DNA of 64,000 nt, taken from assembly GCF_040939455.1 (NCBI RefSeq), contig NC_134120.1, positions 17,598,501 through 17,662,500 on the forward strand. The letters run 5' to 3'. Shown piece by piece: positions 34,251 through 47,087 of this stretch. The number at the start of each line of letters is the position of its first letter. Position 1 is the stretch's first letter. This DNA comes from Microcebus murinus (lineage: Eukaryota; Chordata; Mammalia; Primates; Cheirogaleidae). The notes below the pieces were generated by a model, which saw nothing but the letters and a program-made list of their open reading frames with translations, was not told where the DNA came from and ran no database searches. A program made the position numbers and the translations under genes.

Positions 34251-36119
34251 TAAAAATATATGAATTGTCCCAAATGGCTCAACAGATTGAGATTTAAAAC
34301 TTGTACCTTCCTAATTAAAATTCAGATGGCTCCTTATCTACATGTTTCTTCTCTTCATATGTTTATATTTACTTTTTTCCTGACTAGGGTTTTTAATGCA
34401 ACAAAAGAATGTTTTAAGCACATTAAGATGTTGGGTCAAATGACACAACGGATGCATGGCTTTCGCTTGCTAGCTTCAACTGCCGCGCTACCCAGCCGGC
34501 CAGCAGAAGCCTGCTGAGACAGTACCATCCTTTAAAATGGAAATCTCACCGAGGATGCGGCAGGGAGCTATTCTGGGACTTCAGCACAAGCTGGTGGCAG
34601 AGAAAGTGAGGACAGGCATGAGCGGGAATAGGGTGATGTTGGCTAGGACCTCAAATTGCAGTTCCTCAAAGTGCTGTGGTGACTTTGATCTGTGTCACAC
34701 TCACCTCCAAGGTTGAAGTTCACAAATCTGTACAACCGCTAACACACTGACGAATGGTGTGCTGGCCAGGTAACTGAAGAGGGATCCAAGTGGGGACCAA
34801 ACCAGCATTGTCCCCCAATTTTTTTCTTCCTGAACTTGAAAGCTATTTACAGCTTCCATCTTGGGCTCTATTATTGATATTTGGTATTTTCCTATCTGGT
34901 TAATACTAATAAGCTCACCCTAGAAATACCAGGTAGACGCCATAAGAATGTCACCCTGGCTTTCTCCTTATGTGTTTCTAGCACATGTATTTCCACTTGA
35001 GTCCAGATGTGGAGCTGCCACGGTCCGATTGCTGAGGTGGGGGCGGCGGCACGAACCCTCTGCCTTCGCAAAGGCAATGACCACATGTTCTGGCTGCAGG
35101 TCAAGGAAATATCCTAGCAGTGCCGGTCGTGAGCTCTTCACCAGCTCCTCTGCTCACTTCTCAATATATTAATCTTGAGTTCTTCAGGTTCTGAGGACAT
35201 TATCCTTTACTATAAAAAAATTAAAAGTGGGCTCTAATATGCTTTGACTTAGACCTTGTGAATTGCCTCGTACTGAATTATACAAAGTCCCTTTGTTTGG
35301 CAGCAATATTTGCTGTGTACATTTTCTCTTGATTTTGAGATTTCCCAACACCATTCTTTTCTAATCAAGCAACAGGTGCTTATTGTATAACCTATGTACT
35401 ATTGGGGTGAACCAGAGGCATAAAAACCAGGTCCTAATCACACAAAGCTTGTGCTTTTACTAAGAATAGAAGTCGAAGATATGTGAAAGTTAGATATCAA
35501 TAGAAGAGATAAGTAAGGCTTCCACACAGTGGTTCTAGAGAGGTTCACAAGGTAATAATGAATGGAACACACAATGTATGCTCCAGAAATTTAGAGGAGG
35601 GAGTGCAATTGTGAGTTGGACTTTTCTGGGGAGACATCAGTTAGAAAATAGAGAGAAAGCCAAACTTGAGTGTGGCAAAGGCTTGATTCCTCGTAATCTA
35701 GTTTTTCCCTGGAGGACTGTGAACTGGGGGATTTTGACATTAATATGGAGGAAAACTTTAGGGGGATTATTGTTATGGTGCTTTCAGCTATTTGTGGATT
35801 GATTTTCTACTTTGGCTTTCACAAGTGGTTAATCTATTATTCTATATGGGTTCTCTTTGGGCCAGAGCCTGCCGTAGCCATCGGATCTCTGTTCCAGGCT
35901 CTCCCTCCAGTGGCTGGGTAGGCATAAGCACGTGACCACTCTCTTCCCTGCCCTGAGCACAGCAGAGGTGGAAAAGGCACTATAGTGCAGGAAGGCCTGG
36001 CAAAGCCACCACTTAGAGACAAACTGATAGAGTATACTAGAAATAAATAAGGGAATTCTGTAATGAGTGTGTCTTGATGCCATTATTTATGTTTCCCTGT
36101 AACAGGAACAATGGTATTT
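34251..36119. other. Unassigned stretch
   Basis: No gene was found. 35370-35560 may hold a very old dispersed repeat fragment. CpGs near 34470-34500 and 35030-35060 are local only. Confidence 0.4.
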
Positions 36120-36540
36120 AATAATCTACATAAAATTTAATTATAATTCAGTTATCAGATGTAAGTAATTTCAGTGCCCTGTAATATAACAAATCTCCAG
36201 TGTGAAATACCGAACTAATAAGAGATGACAGGTGGTCGTCACTCTGTGAGCCTCACCATCTTTCACTGGCACTAGCTGCGATCACTTAAATAAACCATCC
36301 TTCAATGTGAGAAACTCCCTAGGTGGCCCTCCAGGGAAACGCAGGCACTGAGTTCCCTAGGACCAGGCAAATGGTGACATCTTTGGTATGAAGACGGAGG
36401 CTGCCAGCAATAACTGATTTCTGCACATGATTCAAAGCTCTTTGTCATTAGCTAATTATCAGGTTAGTATACAGTAATAACGAGATCAAAGGTTAGTCTA
36501 TGCTGTGTAGGTTCTGTCCTACTTTGTTCTTGATCCTGAA
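36120..36540. promoter_or_regulatory. Candidate conserved non-coding element (unproven)
   Basis: Repeat-free DNA with a homeodomain-type ATTAGCTAATTATC (36447-36460), an E-box CAGGTG (36229-36234) and TAATTATAATT near 36138. Composition and lack of repeats suggest regulatory DNA, but the motifs are short and no alignment is available. Confidence 0.25.
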
Positions 36541-37160
36541 CAGTCATTTTGTTTTTTAACAGGTAGCTTTAATCAAGGAGGTGAATGAGAATGGATAGAT
36601 TGTTTTGACTTGACCACTATTGGAAAAAATAGCCCACTAGAAATAGCCACTGACAGTTGACTAATAAAAGGCACTGATGTTAGTAAAGAAAGGATGATGT
36701 CATATCATGGGGCAAGGTCTTAACCAAAATTTTCTCTGATATTTCTGGACAAAGGGATGTAGACCACCTCTTTTGGCAGAAAGAACTATGCCTGCTGCTG
36801 ATGTCTTGGGTGAGTAACCATCAATCTCATGTTTCCTTGACTCTATTCAGGCAATGAAGGCATAGAATCCCCAGAGTTGGCTGCACTCAGATCTTCCTTG
36901 GAAGTATACAGCCTTGTTTCGGGGTTGGTAGGAGAAAAACAGACATGAGGTACCTTAGGAAGGCTTTAAACATTTGTGCCCCAAATAAGAGGTTGTAGGT
37001 CTGCTTGGTATCTTAGAGCCCTACAAAAGGAAATTGGACTTGGTGGAGTATATGGATGACTTAAAAACTTAATTATAAAGCAATAATATTGTCCAAAGTT
37101 TAAGAGAACATTGGAGTGGATACAGGGTATAATCATTGGAAACCTGGAAGTTTGGTGAAT
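36541..37160. other. Unassigned stretch
   Basis: Nothing recognised. Confidence 0.4.
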
Positions 37161-37452
37161 TTTTCTTTCTTTTGAGACAGTCTCACTCTGTTGCCCTGGG
37201 TAGATTGAGTAGAGACGGGGTCTCTCTCTTGCTCAGGCTGGTCTCAAACTCCTGGGCTCAAGTGACCCTCCTGCCTCAGCCTCCCAAATAGCTGGGACTG
37301 CAGAGGTGAACCACAACATCTGGCTAATTTTTCTATTTTTAGTAGAGTCGGGGTCTCGACTCTTGCTCAGGCTGGTCTCAAACTCCTGGGCTCAAGTGGT
37401 CCTCCCACCTTGGCCTCCCAGAGTGCTAGCCGTGAGCCACCACGCCCAGCCT
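37161..37452 (-). mobile_element. Alu SINE, antisense, with unusual right arm
   Basis: It reads 'tttgagacagtctcactctg' at the left and ends 'gccgtgagccaccacgccca', so it is an Alu in reverse. The left-arm phrase 'ttgctcaggctggtctcaaa' occurs twice (near 37229 and 37362). One copy lies where the right arm should carry its own sequence, so the right arm appears partly replaced by left-arm text. Confidence 0.85.
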
Positions 37453-37689
37453 GATCAATAATTTTTGTATCTTTGCCACAGGAGAAAGATCACTGAAGTC
37501 CTAGGTCCTGGCTCAGATGGACAAGCCATAGCAAGGCAATGATGAAAACCAAGGAGGTGGGAGAGTTTGCTTTCCAAGTTCCTATTTGGGCAATGTTTAG
37601 ATGAATCTGTGATGTACAAAGTACATTAGGGGGACACTTTTCATTTTCCATTGACTAAACATCTCACTAACATTTTTCAGTCATTACCC

Positions 37690-38010
37690 CACACTATTTT
37701 AACGTTCCTACTGCTCCAGCCCACGTTCCCAAGCCCCTTGCTACTGTGTCGCAGCCCATGCTGTAGATCCTTGTTGAATGTCTGCTACTCTGTTTCTGAA
37801 TGCCCCACCTTCCGGGCAAAGCCCAAATAAATCCTTCACGGTTCCCCCGAGATCATTGGCTTTCCACTTGTCCCAGGGGTCTTAAGTTAGGACATGGTCT
37901 GTGTTCCTCTCACTTTTCCACAAGCCCTTTCCTGATCCATCTTTGCAACCCACATGGCTTCTTGCATATTTTAAATGTCCAGTAAACATTTTTGAATGGA
38001 TAAGTGATTG
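37690..38010 (+). mobile_element. L2-like LINE fragment, sense
   Basis: 'ctactgctccagcccacgtt' and 'ggcaaagcccaaataaatcc', with the tail 'ccagtaaacatttttgaatg', fit L2. Diverged. Confidence 0.5.
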
Positions 38011-38379
38011 TGGGATAAAGACTAATTTGGATCTGAGAGAAGCCTGAACTTCAGAAATTTATTTCAAATTATGGAGATCCCATGTGAGTCTATTTTAATG
38101 TAGCATTTACCTAAGCCCTTAAAAATATTTATGTATTCTCTGAAGTAGGTTCAACATTCCCTTCCAAATCCCTTCCCTCCAAATTTGTTTCATTGGCTCC
38201 ATAAACACTTTCTTTATGGAGAGTGTAAAATATTTTAGATCATTTTTTGTTCAGATAACAAAACATCAAAGAGTATGAATTAACCAATGTCTTATTTACC
38301 TCTGCGCAATACATCTTAAAGTCATTTAGACTTTACCTCCAAAGTGAACTTTAAATACAAGGATATGTCTCTACTTCCA
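38011..38379. other. Unassigned stretch
   Basis: Nothing recognised. Confidence 0.35.
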
Positions 38380-38770
38380 TTGCTGCCGCACACTGTAGTT
38401 TAGCCCATTATTTAATATCTCCTCTGGTTTTTTGCTCTAGCATCTTAATTGGTCTCCCAACCTTTCATACCATTCTCCCATTTTCTCATTCGGGTTCAGC
38501 AACATCATTTGCTTTCCAGTTCCTAGAACTCTTAAATAAAATAATACAAAGCAAAGATTAAATCAAAACAAATTAATTCCTGAAACCTTGGGGAACTCTT
38601 GACAGCATTTTCTACCTGTCCTTAAACATTTACATCATGATTTTTTTGTTTAACCTTAGTCATGCTACCAGATGATAAGTTCCATGAAGGCAGCTACCAG
38701 ATGATAAGTTCCACTTTGTTCAGCATGGTATATCCACTGTCAAGATAATGAATAGGTTGAAGATAAGTTG
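38380..38770 (+). mobile_element. L2 LINE fragments, sense
   Basis: 'gcatcttaattggtctccca' matches the L2 'ctaactggtctccc' region. 'gatgataagttccatgaagg' and 'gttcagcatggtatatccac' match the tail. A 21-bp piece at 38664-38684 is repeated at 38693-38713. Confidence 0.55.
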
Positions 38771-39419
38771 TTCTATTAATTTTTCCTTGATAGGAAGAAT
38801 ATAGATTCTACCTGTGGATCTTAGTTTTTCTCTCCCAGGAGAGACTTAATGAGCCTAATTCTTCTTCCTCATGACAACTATTCAGAGACTTGATGGCTGC
38901 TTTCATTAACCACACTATCTGCCTTAAGTTTGTGGTTCTGGGGTTTTTTCATCCCTAGGCCATTCTGGAATACTTTCAAGTCCCTTGCCTTCCTGTTCCC
39001 ATCCCATAAATATACTCTAGTTTTGTTTTGCTAATGAAAGGTGGTGTCCAGGACTGGATGAGATGTTCTGCATGGTTTGACTGGTGTACACGGCAGCAGG
39101 ACCAGCATCTTCTTCAGATGTTTGGTCTCTAAGAACACATCCTAACCCTGCATCAATTCCTTCACAAGTACATCAGCTTGCTGCTATCTCTTGAACCCAC
39201 AATAATGGAAAACTCTTAAATTCCTTTATTCAGTATGCTCCTAAGATGCACTGTTTTTGTTTGGGACCCATCTGCAGAACTTTGCAGCTATTATTATACA
39301 ATATATTCATTTTCCCATGCTAATTCCTAATTCTCTCATCCATCAAAATCACTATCTTTCTTGGATTTGTGTTATCTGCAAAATCTACATCTTCATTCAG
39401 TTAGCACTTTCTTTTTAGA
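38771..39419. other. Unassigned stretch
   Basis: Nothing recognised. Confidence 0.35.
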
Positions 39420-39720
39420 ATTTTTTTTTTCTGGTAGAGATGGGGTCTTGCTCTTTTGCCCAGGCTGGAGTACAGTGGTGTGATCATAGCTTACTATAGC
39501 CTAAAACTCCTGGATTCAAGGAATCTTCCTGCCTCAGCCTCTTGAGTAGCTGAGACTATAGGTGCATACCATCATACCTGGCTAAGTTTTAAATTTTTTG
39601 TAGAGATGGGGTCTTGCTGTGTTGCCCAGGTGCTGGTCTCAAACTCCTGGCCTCAAATCATCCTCCCACCTTGGCCTCCCAAAATGCTGGGATTACAGGT
39701 GTGAGCTACTGCACCCAGCC
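39420..39720 (-). mobile_element. Alu SINE (AluJ-like), antisense
   Basis: It begins with a T-run, then 'agatggggtcttgctctttt', 'gcccaggctggagtacagtg' and 'aaaatgctgggattacaggt', ending 'gtgagctactgcacccagcc'. It lacks the strepsirrhine linker of the copy at 40168 and has more mutations, so it is an older insertion. Confidence 0.92.
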
Positions 39721-40167
39721 TCACTTAACATTTTCTTACTGAACATCTACTATCTGCCAAATGTGCTATTTACTAAACATGGCACTTTAAAAGGTGGTCA
39801 TTATACTTAACTTTCATGGATTCTAGTCACTGACAAAATTTTGAAGGCCTCAGCAATGAGGATAAAACACTCTGGAAGCCATTTGTAACCCCTTCCAGAT
39901 ATCTATCACTTAATTAAGCAGTGTTTTCTAGATATGTTTTTTCAATGAATTAATAGCCTGTCTAAAATATTGTCATCTGGCTCATTTTCCAGTACATTAT
40001 TCAATTCATAGGAATGTGATTAGAGATTTATTTTAGGCATTACTGGGTTGCAAGTAATACAAATTTATTTAAAGTGGCTTAAATAAAAATAAGACTTGTA
40101 AGGGCACAAGGTAATTTCATATAACTCACTTGGAAATACTGCTGGCCCTCATGGAATTAGAAAATCA
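39721..40167. other. Unassigned stretch
   Basis: Nothing recognised. Confidence 0.35.
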
Positions 40168-40508
<341 letters not shown>

Positions 40509-40705
40509 AGAAAATCATTAGTCAGCTGCTTTCTCCATTTCTCTCTCTTGAGCCCACACATATTCATCAGACCCTTTCATTCTTCTTGCTGTAGCTTGAC
40601 AACTTCAGCTTGACTCTTGGTTTCACCTCCCTTTAACTTTGACTTTCCAGGGTACCAACCCTGGCAACATTTCTGCATGAACATACTATTCCAGGACCCG
40701 ATATC

Positions 40706-41145
<440 letters not shown>

Positions 41146-41639
41146 TCCTGGAAGGAGAGAATCTAATTAATTGTTGGCTTAATGATAGATTGGTTTCCCT
41201 TTGTCAAGCTTGTCCTGTCAACCATGGGCGAAGGGCAGAGAGACTAGAATCATTTAGTAAGAAGATCTGTGGCTTACAGAGCTGATTAAGCTGATGAAAA
41301 TAGAAGTGGAAATTGATATGGCAGGCATGTTTTCTAGCATGCCATTTTGACAAGAGCATCATAATAATCTATTTGAAATCTAGACATACTCTGTCTATCA
41401 AATCCCTTGATGAGCTAATTTAATAATATTATCAAAAGAAGTGAGATTAATTTGGTAGGACTTGTTCTTGTGGAACTTGGGTCTTAGATTTTCCGCATTT
41501 TCTAAGAGACCACAAACCATCACTTCAACAATCCATTCTAGAATATTCCCTAAGATCAACCTCAAGATCATAGATCTGTACTATTCAGAACCAAAACCAA
41601 GATTTATATTTGCACATCTCCAGCAACTATGATTCTTCA
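41146..41639. other. Unassigned stretch
   Basis: Nothing recognised. Confidence 0.35.
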
Positions 41640-42112
41640 ATGATACACAGATAGTGGTTCAACAATCTCATTTTCAGATATTTTTAGTACATGAGTGGGT
41701 GGACATAGATATGTACTATTCAAATCCTCCTTCAAAGAAGACCTTTTTGCCCCAGTTACTGATAGTGCTATCAACAAAGAGCCTTTAGCTCTCATTTCTT
41801 GCAGGGATTGTCTTAGCTTCAGAGAGCTGACTAGCCTAAGGTCATGCCCATTCAGGTGGTGGCCCATGTCCATGACTAATCAAGATAAGGGTATAAAGGC
41901 TCAGTCCAATGGGCCATTTTAGCTCTAGGGCTCCCTGAAGGTTTGGCTGAGGCTGTCATGCCTACATTGCAGTTTGGCTTCTCCTTGCACTCAAGCCTGC
42001 TTCCTTCCCCTTCTTTCTATAGATGTTGATGCTCAGGGTACTCCCTAGTAAACACCCCACAAACTAAGCTCCATTTCAGTCTGCTTTGCAGAAAACCCAA
42101 CCTATGACATGG
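41640..42112 (+). mobile_element. Probable LTR, sense, family unresolved
   Basis: 'gtccatgactaatcaagata' is followed by a TATA-like GTATAAAGG (41891-41899). Then come 'gcctgcttccttccccttct', 'ggtactccctagtaaacacc' and a terminal 'acccaacctatgacatg'. This is the order of an old solo LTR that I recognise but cannot name. The left limit is uncertain. Confidence 0.45.
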
Positions 42113-42119
42113 GAGAATT

Positions 42120-42610
42120 TACTGTCATATATATATACATTTTTGCCATCATCGAATCATCTACTGCCATTTTCACATCTCTTGAATTATCTTGTGGTAT
42201 GTGCAATTTCCTGTGTGTCCATCTTGCCTTCTTATATTGGGTGTAAACTCTTTGAGGGCAGCAATCCATGTACAAACTTTGCTTCATCGTGCCCTCACTG
42301 CATTCTCATTCTTATCTATTTTCTCTGAGACTGTATTTGGCCATCCTATATAAAATTGCATTCCTCCCAGCCCCTGGCTTTCCCAGTCCCCTTTCTCTGC
42401 TTTATTTCTTCTTCAGAGCACTTATCACCTGTTAATATATCATATAGTTTGCTTATTTCAAAAATTATTATATATCCTTCCTATTAGTGTTTAATCTCAA
42501 TGAAGGCAGGGATTTTTCTCTTTTGTTCACTGCTGCAATCCTAGTGCATAGAATAGGCCCTGGCACAGAGTAGGCATTCCATTCATATTTGTTAAATTAA
42601 ATTGAGTTAA
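42120..42610 (+). mobile_element. L2 LINE fragments, sense (one or two copies)
   Basis: A first tail is visible at 42230-42300 ('gggtgtaaactctttgaggg'). A second fuller copy follows: 'agcacttatcacctgttaat', 'ttaatctcaatgaaggcagg', 'ttgttcactgctgcaatcct' and 'ccctggcacagagtaggcat'. Confidence 0.75.
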
Positions 42611-42649
42611 ATTAGCAAAAACCTTCCATCACAGTGTAGTAAAAGTCTC

Positions 42650-43190
42650 CTGTATCAGTCAGGGTCCTGGAGGGAGAGAGATGGCACACTCACACTGCAC
42701 ATTTGAGGAGAGTTTAATGGAGGAAAGATTTGTAAAGTGTGGGAAGGGTTCCAGAAAGCCAAGGAGGGCTATTGTAGGGCCCTGGGGCTAGCAACAGCAG
42801 GGAGCCATTGCTGCCCCTAGACCTGAAAGGGCAAGTGGAGGAGAAGCTCTGGGGAGCTCAGAAAGAGTGGCTGTAAAGAGAAAGCCTTCTAAAAGGACCT
42901 GTAACCAGCGTAAAGGGATGCGTCCAGCTTGAAGTGCTTGGTAGCAATGGAGCTGGGGCAGTAAATTCTCTGACCTCACTCTCCTCCTACCTTCTGATCT
43001 CCTGCTGGGACCTCCCATTGGCCAAACTCCCTTTGCCAGCAGGGAGGGAACCCTGGGAACCTCCTTATCAAGGGAACCCCACTGATATGCCCTCAGGAGT
43101 TGGCCTTCCAAGGCACAGAGCAGGGCAGAAAAGGGCAGAGAGCCGGTGTGAAGAGGCTAACATGAAATAGCCGGAGCACATCCTAAAGCA
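42650..43190 (-). mobile_element. Probable old LTR-like repeat, antisense
   Basis: 'tcagtcagggtcctggaggg', 'gatggcacactcacactgca', 'gaggagagtttaatggagga', 'ggacctcccattggccaaac' and 'cacagagcagggcagaaaag' follow an order I know from an abundant old LTR-type repeat. The name is not certain. Confidence 0.5.
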
Positions 43191-44559
43191 AATGGGCTGT
43201 TGCCCTTTGGTCACAAGGTTGCCCATAGGGACGTGGTGAGATCTGCTTAAATGAAGTAGAAATGGGAGCTGGTGTGGTGTGGGCATGAGAGAGAAAACCC
43301 AGAGGGGTCGTGTGGATGTTGAGAGGTGGTGGGTGCAGGGAAGGGAGAAATTTTCTTTTCTCAGGAAAGGAGAAGATAATTTCTGAGACTGGGAGTAAGA
43401 GTTGCAGAGAAGCTCATCGGGGAGCAAGGCTTAGCTCCGAGCTGGGATGCAATGCAGATGGTCTCCATGCAGTCTGGGATGCAGATGGTCTCCATGCAGT
43501 CTCTTGCGGACATCCTGTGGGCATCAGTGGCCAGAGAAGGCCCTCAACCCTAACACTGTACACGCAATGGGGGACCCTGTACCCCAAAATAGGAGAAACA
43601 GCAAAGCGGAAGCTGGGAAGTGTCTAGAGGAAGAGCGCTAGTTATGGCATATGTCTGGCAATTGCTCTCTCCCCATCTTTGAGGAGATTAAGATTGGTTT
43701 GGGGAGTGAATCTGTTACGTTGCACACATGTAGAAGAGGATGAGATGCTATTTCAGCTCTCTGATTCCTAGACTGAATGTGGCTTCTGAGAATTTCCTTT
43801 ACATTAGTATTCAAGCCACTCTGAGAAGATTCCAAGATTGTGGGGAATGACAGGAGGGTTCAGCATCCAGGATTCTGGCTGTTGTTGACGGTTTGAAGCT
43901 GCAACTGTGGGTTCCAATCTGGTGCCCCGATTCCCTGCCTGCTGGGAGTGCCCTGCAGTGTCATCGCCCTCCCTTCACCCCGGCCACCTGCCAGTTGGCA
44001 TTCCGCAGCAGCACGTTGGAGTCAGAGTGGTCCACCTTCCTTCTGGGTGAAAGAAGAGGGCTGCAAAAAGCCCCAGGAGCCACCCCGAGTGCCAGACATG
44101 CAAACAAAACTGGCAGAGTGGAAACAAGCTGAGAACACATGCAAATGTGGGTGTGCGAGACAGAGCACAGAGGGCCGGGGATGGCGCTCTTCATTGCTGC
44201 CTGGTCGAGGAGTCGCTGTTCTTTCTGAACCTGGGGCAGAGCAGCAGGGGCAGTGGTTGGAATGCCACTGTCAACCCAAAGAAGGGGTGGGAGCTGGATG
44301 GGAGTTGGGACTACTTTTCTGGTGGGAAACTGCACAGCCCCATCAGCAGCCTGCCAAGGCCGATGGGGAGCTTAGTTTTCATGGGATACAGAGGAAGAGA
44401 CGAGGAGGAACAAAACCCCAAGCAAGAACGGAGTTAGTTTGAGGCATGGTGGCAACCACCCAGGACGTTGGCTGAGGAGTGAGAGAACTGGGGAAGACCT
44501 TGCAAACAGCAGTGAGGTCCTCCAGGTGGGAGAAACCTGGAAAGCAGGTGGAAGTGGCT
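43191..44559. other. Unassigned stretch
   Basis: It holds a two-copy 27-bp tandem repeat at 43452-43502. The frames at 43893-44442 (up to 164 residues) are open by chance in G/C-richer DNA; I see no domain, and no splice or promoter context. Confidence 0.4.
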
Positions 44560-45060
44560 CTATGCCTACAGAATAAAGTCCAAACTGTGTAGCTTGGGTG
44601 GTCTTGAGTATTTCCTTGTCTTCACTACTCTCTCTCTCTCTTTCTGGAGGATTCCCAAGCCAGACTGACGGAAGCTCGTGATTTCTACCCCAGATCTCAA
44701 TCCTGAGATTTCAGATTAAAATATCTTTTGCTGAACTGGACATTAGCATCTGGATGCCCAGCAGGTGCTTCCAACTCAACTCATCCAAAATGGAAATCCG
44801 TATCCTCATCCCCCCAAAACGCCACCTTTCTTCATTTTTCTTAATTGCATTACATTCCCTCTAGTTCCTCACAGTTGTGTCCTTCTCTTCCCTGTTTCCA
44901 TCCAACCCCCCCACCGGGGCCAGTTGACCTGAGCACTTTGTCTCCTTCTCGACTCCATTATCACATCCTCAGTTTAGATCTTCATCGTTCCTTATCTGAG
45001 TCGTGGCATCCTGTTTCAAGAGTTCTGTTTGCCAAGAGCCCAATTTCTCTGCTGCTGTCA
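44560..45060 (+). mobile_element. L2 LINE internal region, sense
   Basis: 'ctacagaataaagtccaaac', then 'ctggacattagcatctggat', 'cagcaggtgcttccaactca', 'actcatccaaaatggaaatc' and 'ctcatccccccaaaacgcca' match the L2 region upstream of its 3' tail. A (CT)n patch lies at 44627-44641. The 74-residue frames here are remnants or chance. Confidence 0.6.
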
Positions 45061-45115
45061 GAGTGAACTTTCATTCCCTTTCTTTTCGAGCATCCAGATA
45101 CTTCCCAATAGGAGT

Positions 45116-45138
45116 GGGAAGGAAGGAAGGAAGGAAGG
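45116..45138 (+). repeat. (GGAA)n microsatellite, short
   Basis: Five GGAA units. Confidence 0.9.
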
Positions 45139-45199
45139 CCAAGGATGTTAATGTGAAGGGAGAGAGTAGTATCACCAAGTGTTGTTCCACTGACTTAAG

Positions 45200-45350
45200 T
45201 TTGGCCATTCATTGAACAGATATTTATTGAGTGTCTTTTAGGGTAATCATGAGAATAAAATAAGGTAATACATGTGACATGCTTAGAGAATTGCATGGTA
45301 AATTATAAATGCTCAATAAATATTACTAGTTATTAGCAGCAGAGCAGCAA
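45200..45350 (+). mobile_element. MIR SINE, sense, behind a short L2-type piece
   Basis: 'cattgaacagatatttattg' is an L2-type antisense tail piece. 'gggtaatcatgagaataaaa', 'aggtaatacatgtgacatgc' and 'aaatgctcaataaatattac' are the MIR 3' half. Confidence 0.65.
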
Positions 45351-47087
45351 TTAATTGCCTGTTCTGTAAAGTACTATTATGGGTGCAGAGGAGGCTGCAG
45401 AAGTGTATATACACGACATTCATATGCCCACAAGAGTCTTCGAATTCAGAGACCTTCCCGTCTCAGCCCTTACTCCAGCCCGTGTTGCTGACTGATTCTG
45501 CATATTTGGAGACAGGGACCACCTTGCACTTGCTAAGCTGGTGCAACATTCCAGAGAAGCCAGCTTTTGCCTGCTCTTCTGGAAGGATATATGTGAAGAT
45601 CGGATAAGACAACATCTACTTAAGGGCCTTGGGAACCATGGGGTGCAGCACAATGCTGCCGAGTGGTTGTGGCGCTGTCTGGCTGTGTGGCCCGGGTGAA
45701 GGATGCTATCACTGCCTGTAGTTCTCCAACCTGTCTTCCAACCAGCCAGAGGCTGAAGTGCAATCTTTGCATGTTTCAAAGACTGCCTTCCCTTTTAAGT
45801 TGATCCAATTGCTATTTCCTGAGTAGTAGAGCCTAGTTTCTGATTCCTCCTGTAGAACAGAGATGATTGGTATCCTCTGAGCCCAGTGAATGCTTAAGTC
45901 TTCCAGTCTCAAGTCATTTGCTTTGCTTTCAGCCCAGGGTAGTCTCAGATGTCCCATAAATACCTCTAATGTCTTTCCTAAAATCCTTTAAATATGTCCT
46001 TAAAATATGGTTTTAAATTATGAAAACCACATAGTATTCTATATAATCCCACTCCCCTTACCCCCATCCCCCCAAAAAAAGGAAGAAAGAAAAGGGCTAG
46101 TCTGTTGCAAAATGAAGATGTTTTCTTTAAGTGCCAAAGGCTTTTTAAACCTGATTCTGGAAAGTGAAACCTATGCTTGGTATTAAAATTCTTTTATGCA
46201 ACATCTTCAAATAGGCCGACTTTGATGTGATCACTGACTCCATACATAAGAGGAAATCAGTGTTGGCCTGTGTTACTTGTAATATAAAAGAAAAAGCAGA
46301 GACTTGGAACTCGGGTTATTTGGATAATTATCTATTTCCTGACATCAATGCTCTCTAGACCTGAGTTTCAACTCTTTTGCATGTTTCATTTTTTTCCTAG
46401 CTCTAAAACTTGAACAAATGTATCCCTTGGATTTTTTTTCTTCCTATTTGATTCAGATATTTGCTCCCAGCCTGAGACGTTGCATGCCAGCTTCCTGCCA
46501 GGAACACCTTTCCACAGCTGTGTTATAAATATCTGGGAAAAAACAGGAGAGGATTAAATTGAAGATTGCAATACCATTTCTCCCAGTGCCAAGGCAGTCC
46601 TGGGAGGTTCAGATAATAATATCTCACATTTACAATTTAGATCTTGAACCCACCAAACTAGAAGTTGGTCCAACTTTTTATGCTTTCCTTGGGGCCAATG
46701 GTATTTAAAGAGTTGGATGGATAGTTACTGATAATATCTATTATTCATTACAGTATCGTATATTAGAAAGCATTGTTATTCTTTTGGTAACTTTATTCTT
46801 GAGGCACACATAGGTGATTGGTAAATACGCCTTGTAATTATCTAGCATATTTTTGTCATCTGAGTTTTATAAATCGCAAGGTGACAATGATTCTGCTCCA
46901 GGGGTCCTGTTTCTCAGACAACAGCATTGTTTTGATGTTATGGGTAAGCAGGCAGAATAGGGCAATCTATGTGAATTTTTTGGTTACTGCCTTGAACGTG
47001 GGTTTCCATGAGAGGCAAGTGAGGAAGATCATAAGTGCAAGGATAGCAACCTGTGTCCCCAGGAGATAGGCAGATGCAACTTATACA
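45351..47087. other. Unassigned stretch
   Basis: No gene was found. A C/A-rich patch lies at 46050-46082. The antisense 119-residue frame at 45420-45779 has no family resemblance. Confidence 0.4.

Noticed and set aside
35370..35560. Old L2/MIR-type fragment
   Set aside because: The similarity ('aggtgcttattgtataacct') is too weak to support a feature by eye.
43893..44442. Frames of up to 164 residues
   Set aside because: They overlap in several phases and on both strands in G/C-richer DNA, with no domain, no splice sites in useful places and no conserved motif.
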